Position numbers and translations under genes: made by a program | The notes under the pieces: generated by a model | Databases searched by the model: none | What the model was told of the DNA's origin: nothing | Seen by the model: the letters and a program-made list of their open reading frames with translations, nothing else | DNA from: Anarhynchus alexandrinus | Lineage: Eukaryota; Chordata; Aves; Charadriiformes; Charadriidae | DNA: 64,000 nucleotides | Assembly: GCA_008711295.1 (NCBI GenBank) | Contig: VUYV01000080.1 | Coordinates: 1,105,861-1,169,860, forward strand | Direction of reading: 5' to 3' | Shown here: piece after piece, positions 59,031 through 64,000 of the stretch | Layout: every line of letters begins with the position of its first letter | Numbering within the stretch: position 1 is the first letter of the stretch

Positions 59031-62000
59031 TTTAGGCTGGAGCCATGTGAACCCCCTGCTTGGAGAGAGACCGAGAGATGTTAATGCAGCCTAACATGTC
59101 TCAGAGCTGTTAGAGATGGTTTTTCTTGGAGTTGCATCCAGGCCAGTTAGAATTCCCTACAGGGGCACCTGTCAGCCAGCCTTACCTTTGCCACTTGTTG
59201 AACTACTTCTGCGGGGACTTTTCCCACAAAGAAATCCACAAAGTTCCAAAATATGCCTGATGGGGAAATCTCCAGACACAAGAGAGAGCCAGAGGGCTGG
59301 CTTGCTGGTGTCATGACAGTCAAAGAAATATGTCCTGTGGCTGCTGAACGATCACAAAGCCATAGGAACTGTAGTGAGCTGCAGCAGTAGGCAGCAGTTT
59401 TCATGTAGGCTGGCTCTGCAAGCCACCTTAGCTCACTATATCATTGGGTTTAATGTAGCTGGACACGTGGAAAATAGAGCTGCCTTTCCTGTTCACTGTT
59501 TCCCTTGGGATAAACGAATATTGCACAGGTCACTACAAAGAAATCTTTCTAACGAGATGCCAGGTCCCATCTGCTCCGGGAGAAATCACAGTCCCGCATT
59601 CAAAAAATGCTGATGGAAGTAACAGATGATGTACTAATGATCCTTGGGGCTTTTAGACAGGTTTACTTAGGAAACCAGGCATGTGAGATCACAGTGTCTT
59701 TTAGTCTGCCAATACATTTGTCTGGGTCCTTCCTAATAGCTTTATAACTCACAGGTCACTTTTAAGAAAATATAACAGAAGAGTATAAGTCTCCAAAATA
59801 GAAACTTGCTATGAGTTTCTTGAAAATTATTGGCCAAGTGGAAGAAAAAAAAAAGTATAGGTCTAATAAAACACCCACTGCTGCATGAGCTCAACCCTTT
59901 ACAAGGCTTCAGAGCATCCACAGAGGTGCTCACCTTCAAGTCATATGAGAAACAAAGCTTCCTTGGTTTTGCTGTTCACACAATGATTTAGGACACCTTT
60001 AGGCTTCAGGTGCTGAATAAATGGGTGCCCTTGTCCCCTTTATCATGTAATGCATCTGTCTGTTCAGGTCAGGCCAGAGATGGATCAACCCTGCTCAAAA
60101 GATGTTGCAATGCAGGACATATAAGGTCATAAGCAGGTAAGGCTTGCGGAACTCATGTTTGGAAAACAACAAGGGAAAAAAGCCATATGCTTCTTAAACC
60201 CCAAAAGAATGTCGCAGATTTGGGCACACTCATCTCATTTTTGTGTTTGAACTTTGTTTGCTTTTCATCCCACAAGCTTTAATGTAAAGGAATCTATTTG
60301 CCTAAAAAACATGTACTTACACATTCAGTGCAATTTCCTTTGGAACAAAAAGCAGTGGTTAAAAAAAAAAAAAAGCAATCTAAATAAGGTTGAAAAGGGC
60401 TCTCAAAATGGGTGCTGCAGACCATCATTTGCAGAACCGCCATTCTGTCCCGCCACGAGCACACGCTTGTTGGCGTAAATGGTGCTCTGGGTGGTGGTGA
60501 AGGAAACATGGAAAGGTAAGCGAATGCTGCAGACCCCGGCACACGAGGGATCATCACGGTGTTAATTACTGTAGCTGGTGCTAACAGGGGAACACTGCAG
60601 CACAAGTCTCACAGTAGCATCTGGCACTACATGCCTGGGGAGGCAGCAGAGCACTGATGCCAAACAAGACTCCTTTCTTGTTTTTAAAGCAGCCACAATC
60701 TTCTTTCTCCCCTTCTTAGCAGCCATCTTTCCACCGATCGCATCATTGGTTTGGAGGACAGGTTTCCCCAGTTTTCCCTCCAGAGGCTGATGCAAGAGGA
60801 GACCCACCAGAGTTAGCATGTGGCCATATAGAGCAGAGGACTTAATCTCCTCGTCCCACCTGCTGCTTCTCATCACACACCCGATACTTCTCGTGTATTA
60901 ACGTCTGGAATGCCACCTCTGCTACTTTTTCCTGGGCTTCCTTGCCCAGCTATGTCAAGTGCAAAAAGCCCTTTCCTTCCCTGATGTCCTTCTGGACCTG
61001 CATAAATGTGTGGAAGGTGAGGGAGGGATGGAGATTTTTTTTTCTTTTTACTTTCCTTTGTTTTCTATCATCTAAAGATTTCAATGATGAAAAAAACTCT
61101 GGCAATGTGTGTTGTGGATGATGAAGTATAGAGTAGGGTTGGCTGTGAACAGACAGTGAGTTGCGGTTACTGTCCGCAGCCAGCTGGGAATTGCACATCT
61201 CCTATCATATTTATTGGTCATCTGCCCTCTGTCACCTCCTCCTTCCTATTTATCCCATCGTCCAGCTGCCGCTTCTCATCTTTTAGATCTCTGGGACATG
61301 GAGATTCAATTAGGATGGTTATAGCCATGTAGGAGTCTTCAGCTGCCTCATAACATACATATTTGTAATGACATTTACATGCTCATTTTCATTCAAAGGC
61401 ACTGTTAGACTTGATTTCCTATGCTGATGTACATAAACAGAAAGTTAGAGATCTACCCAAGACTCAACAGCCCAAGAAACAGAGAATTAAGGAACTGTAA
61501 AGTACAGATTCACACCATCAGCAATGACGTGCCCTGAGATATTTTGGGCACATCTTGAGTGTCTGATGATGAATAGATCAGCCTGCATATGTTTTAGAAA
61601 ACCCTTTGAACCTTCATTAAAATATTCTAACAATGTTATACATCAAAATCAGACGTTATTCTTTTTCAGTAAGCAAATTCCTAGAGCAATTCAAGGAAAA
61701 TACTCATTCAGCTTGTTACATGAACTATAAATACGATAGAAAAGCATATCGCATATTGTTTCCTTTTACACCCACTTAACGACATGGGGGACCTTTTATG
61801 GTTGTCTGCATTAGAAAAATTGATGATAGAAGAGCAGTATGTTCTTGTTGTCATCTTTTGAACATTTTTGTCCTGAAAATTTATTTTTAAAAGTCTGATT
61901 TCCCTTAATAACAGTGGCATCCCATTTTATTGCTGGAAATTTCCTATGTAAGTTCCCTGTGTTCCTGTGAATTTTGTTTCTAGAAACCCACGCCATCTTT

Positions 62001-63849
62001 CTTTGCTTCCTTGCATGTTAAATCCTCACTGCACAGGTAGTTCAGAACTTGTCTCAATTTTAGCTTATTATCTATGTTTCATTTCTAAAGAAAAAAAAAA
62101 TCCTGGACTTGGTTTTGGAGATGCCTTGAACCTGGACAGGCTTCAGCTGGCCTGAGGTATTCATCAGAGCTCTCCCACTCTGAAGCAAAGGATCTGACAA
62201 AATCACAAGGATGTTGATAGTCCTCCCCTCCACGTTTTCCCACAGTTGTTCCTGAAGGACTGACTAAATTCTTCTAAAATGAACACAAGAGATGGGAAAA
62301 GAAACATAGCAGAGAAGCTGGTGGGAATTCACCCCTCAACATAGTTATGAAGAAGAAGGGGTGGCGCGAGCTGTATTTCACCGTGATTGACATACCACCA
62401 AAAGTTGGAAGACTTTTCCCCAAGGCAGCCAGCCTTCTGCCAGACCCAAATCTCCACATGGCCAAGAGATACAGACTGAACTTCTGAGGGCTGAGGTGCA
62501 AGACAGCTTCAGAGAAAGTCCACAGTCAGGAGATGGTAATAGCTGTCCAAGGGGGTACTCCACTCCATAGTTGGGAAAAAGCTGAACAGGGTGTGATGCT
62601 GGGCCCAGGGCCATCCAAAAATCTCTAGGTTAAAATACCCAGAGGTATTTCTCTCTGGCTGTCTTCAGTCCAAGATTTCACATCACCAATATACCCCAAT
62701 GACAGGTCATGCAAAACCTCCACGACTTCAAATGCTGCCTCTTGCAATACATGCAAGAAACAAAGCAGGTGACCTTTTAACAGCCACTGGAGCACCTCAA
62801 CCTGGATGTGTCTGAGCACTCAGGAGTCATGTGGTCATCTGTGGGAAGGAGCAGGCAGAAAAGAGACTGATTTAGAAAAGAAGTGAAGAGATGAAGAGAT
62901 GCTCAGGTGCACTGGAATCTGAAGGAAGGGTACCTGGAGGAAGAACCAAGCACTCTTCTTCTACACTACTCAAGTGTAGAAGTCTCTCAGTGTAGATCCA
63001 GCTTGTGCAACCTTTCTGTGAAGCATCAGGATGTCTCTGAGCCCATATTAGAAGCAGACTTTATTCTTTCAAGCTTGCTTCATAGATTGCATGGGCACAA
63101 GGAGGACAGTCAGCATTTGGCCATACATGAACATACCCAGAAATTCAGCAGTACAGGAGCAGCCAGAAGTTATCTGTCTCTGTGACTGCTTTTTGCTGTG
63201 CCCGTAGAACAGCCCATGTGTTGCAGTCCTCTTCTCCCATGCTATTCCTTTTCACAAACTGCCCAAGTTGCTTCTGCAAGTTGCCTCCTATTTTTCCTCT
63301 TCCCGTCCCTTCCCCTCCCACTGGGAACCTCTTTCCATCTCTTACTGCCCATGCAGCACTTCACTTTAGAAGGAGGTGGCCAGGCATGGGCTCGGTGGAA
63401 CACAGATCTAATCCAAGTGCAAAAGGGCCTTACTTTGGGGCAGGCTCCAATCCATGTTTGACCCTTTGGGCACAGCTTTTCCTTTCTGCTTCTGGACCCA
63501 CTGTATCCCTGCAGCTTCCTCTCTCTATCCTGGAAGAGGTGGAGGAGAAAGGGGAGGTGTTTTCTTCTCCCAGTCACGCTTTGGAAGATGTACTGTGCCC
63601 ATGCATGGCATTCCCCTCCCCCTCTGCCATCCCTCCCCCAGGGTTGCTCCTGGTGGCCACAATACGAGGTTAGCCAGCCTATTTCAATTAGTGGCAAAAC
63701 GTGTGGCGTGACTCCAGGGCCTCCATATGTTCATAAGTATATGCAACCGCACTTTCCTTGACGCATTCCTCATTCCAGGGAAAGGCCACATCTCCACAGC
63801 TTGCTGGCACAAGTCACACAGGCAACTGCAGAAGAGATGGGATAATAAA
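59031..63849. other. Unique non-coding sequence
   Basis: No gene or clear repeat is recognised. There is an A14 run at 60361-60374, an A-rich run near 62090-62100 and a weak MIR-like phrase near 61450-61490. Open frames are about 105 codons or fewer before 63180. The pair of overlapping frames at 63182-63697, one on each strand (151-163 codons), lies in GC-rich DNA and looks accidental. Confidence 0.5.
60361..60374 (+). repeat. A14 homopolymer
   Basis: Fourteen consecutive A within AT-rich unique DNA. Confidence 0.9.
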
Positions 63850-63881
63850 TACACACTCACATATATATACACACACACATA
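63850..63881 (+). repeat. Compound (CA)n/(TA)n microsatellite
   Basis: Short CA units, then five AT units, then five CA units. This is an imperfect compound dinucleotide repeat that is likely polymorphic. Confidence 0.9.
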
Positions 63882-64000
63882 CGTAGGAAAACTTGGCACC
63901 CTCCCACCCTCTCCCGTGTTGACTGCCACATGGTCCCCATCAATTTTTGTCAGAGCCAGCAAGCCAGCCAACCGCTCACGGATGCTGACAAGGCAATTTC

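Noticed and set aside
61440..61500. A MIR-like phrase with 'ctacccaagactcaacag'
   Set aside because: Too short and A-rich for a firm call.
63182..63697. Overlapping frames of 151-163 codons on opposite strands
   Set aside because: The same composition effect; no codon pattern or domain seen.
1..64000. A CRISPR array, operon or phage-like system
   Set aside because: No regularly spaced direct repeats, no dense same-strand coding and clear vertebrate retroelements throughout.

Overview
The window looks like non-coding DNA from a bird, or less likely another archosaur or reptile. The main evidence is retroelement content. There is a 5'-truncated CR1 LINE at about 57,965-58,398, with the usual carboxy-terminal ORF2 reading frame and the terminal ATTCTATG-type repeat. 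Two further CR1 3' ends lie at about 15,945-16,088 and 18,341-18,394, and a decayed CR1-type reverse-transcriptase piece lies at about 45,597-45,760. Older, very diverged repeats resembling MIR/CORE-SINEs and ancient amniote CR1/L3 repeats are scattered through the window. I saw no Alu, B1 or L1 sequence, and no prokaryotic gene organisation. All open frames are short and most lack an ATG, which fits vertebrate intergenic or intronic DNA.

Layout. 1-11 kb: unique sequence with a CpG-island-like stretch (2,437-2,765), a second CpG-retaining block (8,792-9,001), a C12 and a G10 homopolymer, and an ancient LINE/SINE 3' end near 11.3 kb. 11-20 kb: a short three-copy motif cluster, two CR1 3' ends, a MIR-like fossil and a long A tract holding the only N in the window (16,337). 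20-32 kb: ancient repeats, and a CpG cluster near 30.1 kb followed by a TATA-like box. 32-36 kb: the best protein-exon candidate in the window (32,428-32,557, minus strand, membrane-spanning), and another CpG cluster at 34.9-35.0 kb. 36-54 kb: mostly unique sequence with several MIR-like fossils, the CR1 reverse-transcriptase fragment and a GC-rich open frame at 51.2-52.1 kb. 54-64 kb: an AT-rich block that could be a conserved non-coding element, the main CR1 copy, and microsatellites.

I could not identify any complete gene, tRNA, rRNA, CRISPR array or multi-gene system. The items most worth testing are the 32.4-32.6 kb candidate exon, the CpG-dense blocks and the 51.2-52.1 kb open frame. 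Family names for the ancient repeats rest on remembered consensus features, not on a database search.
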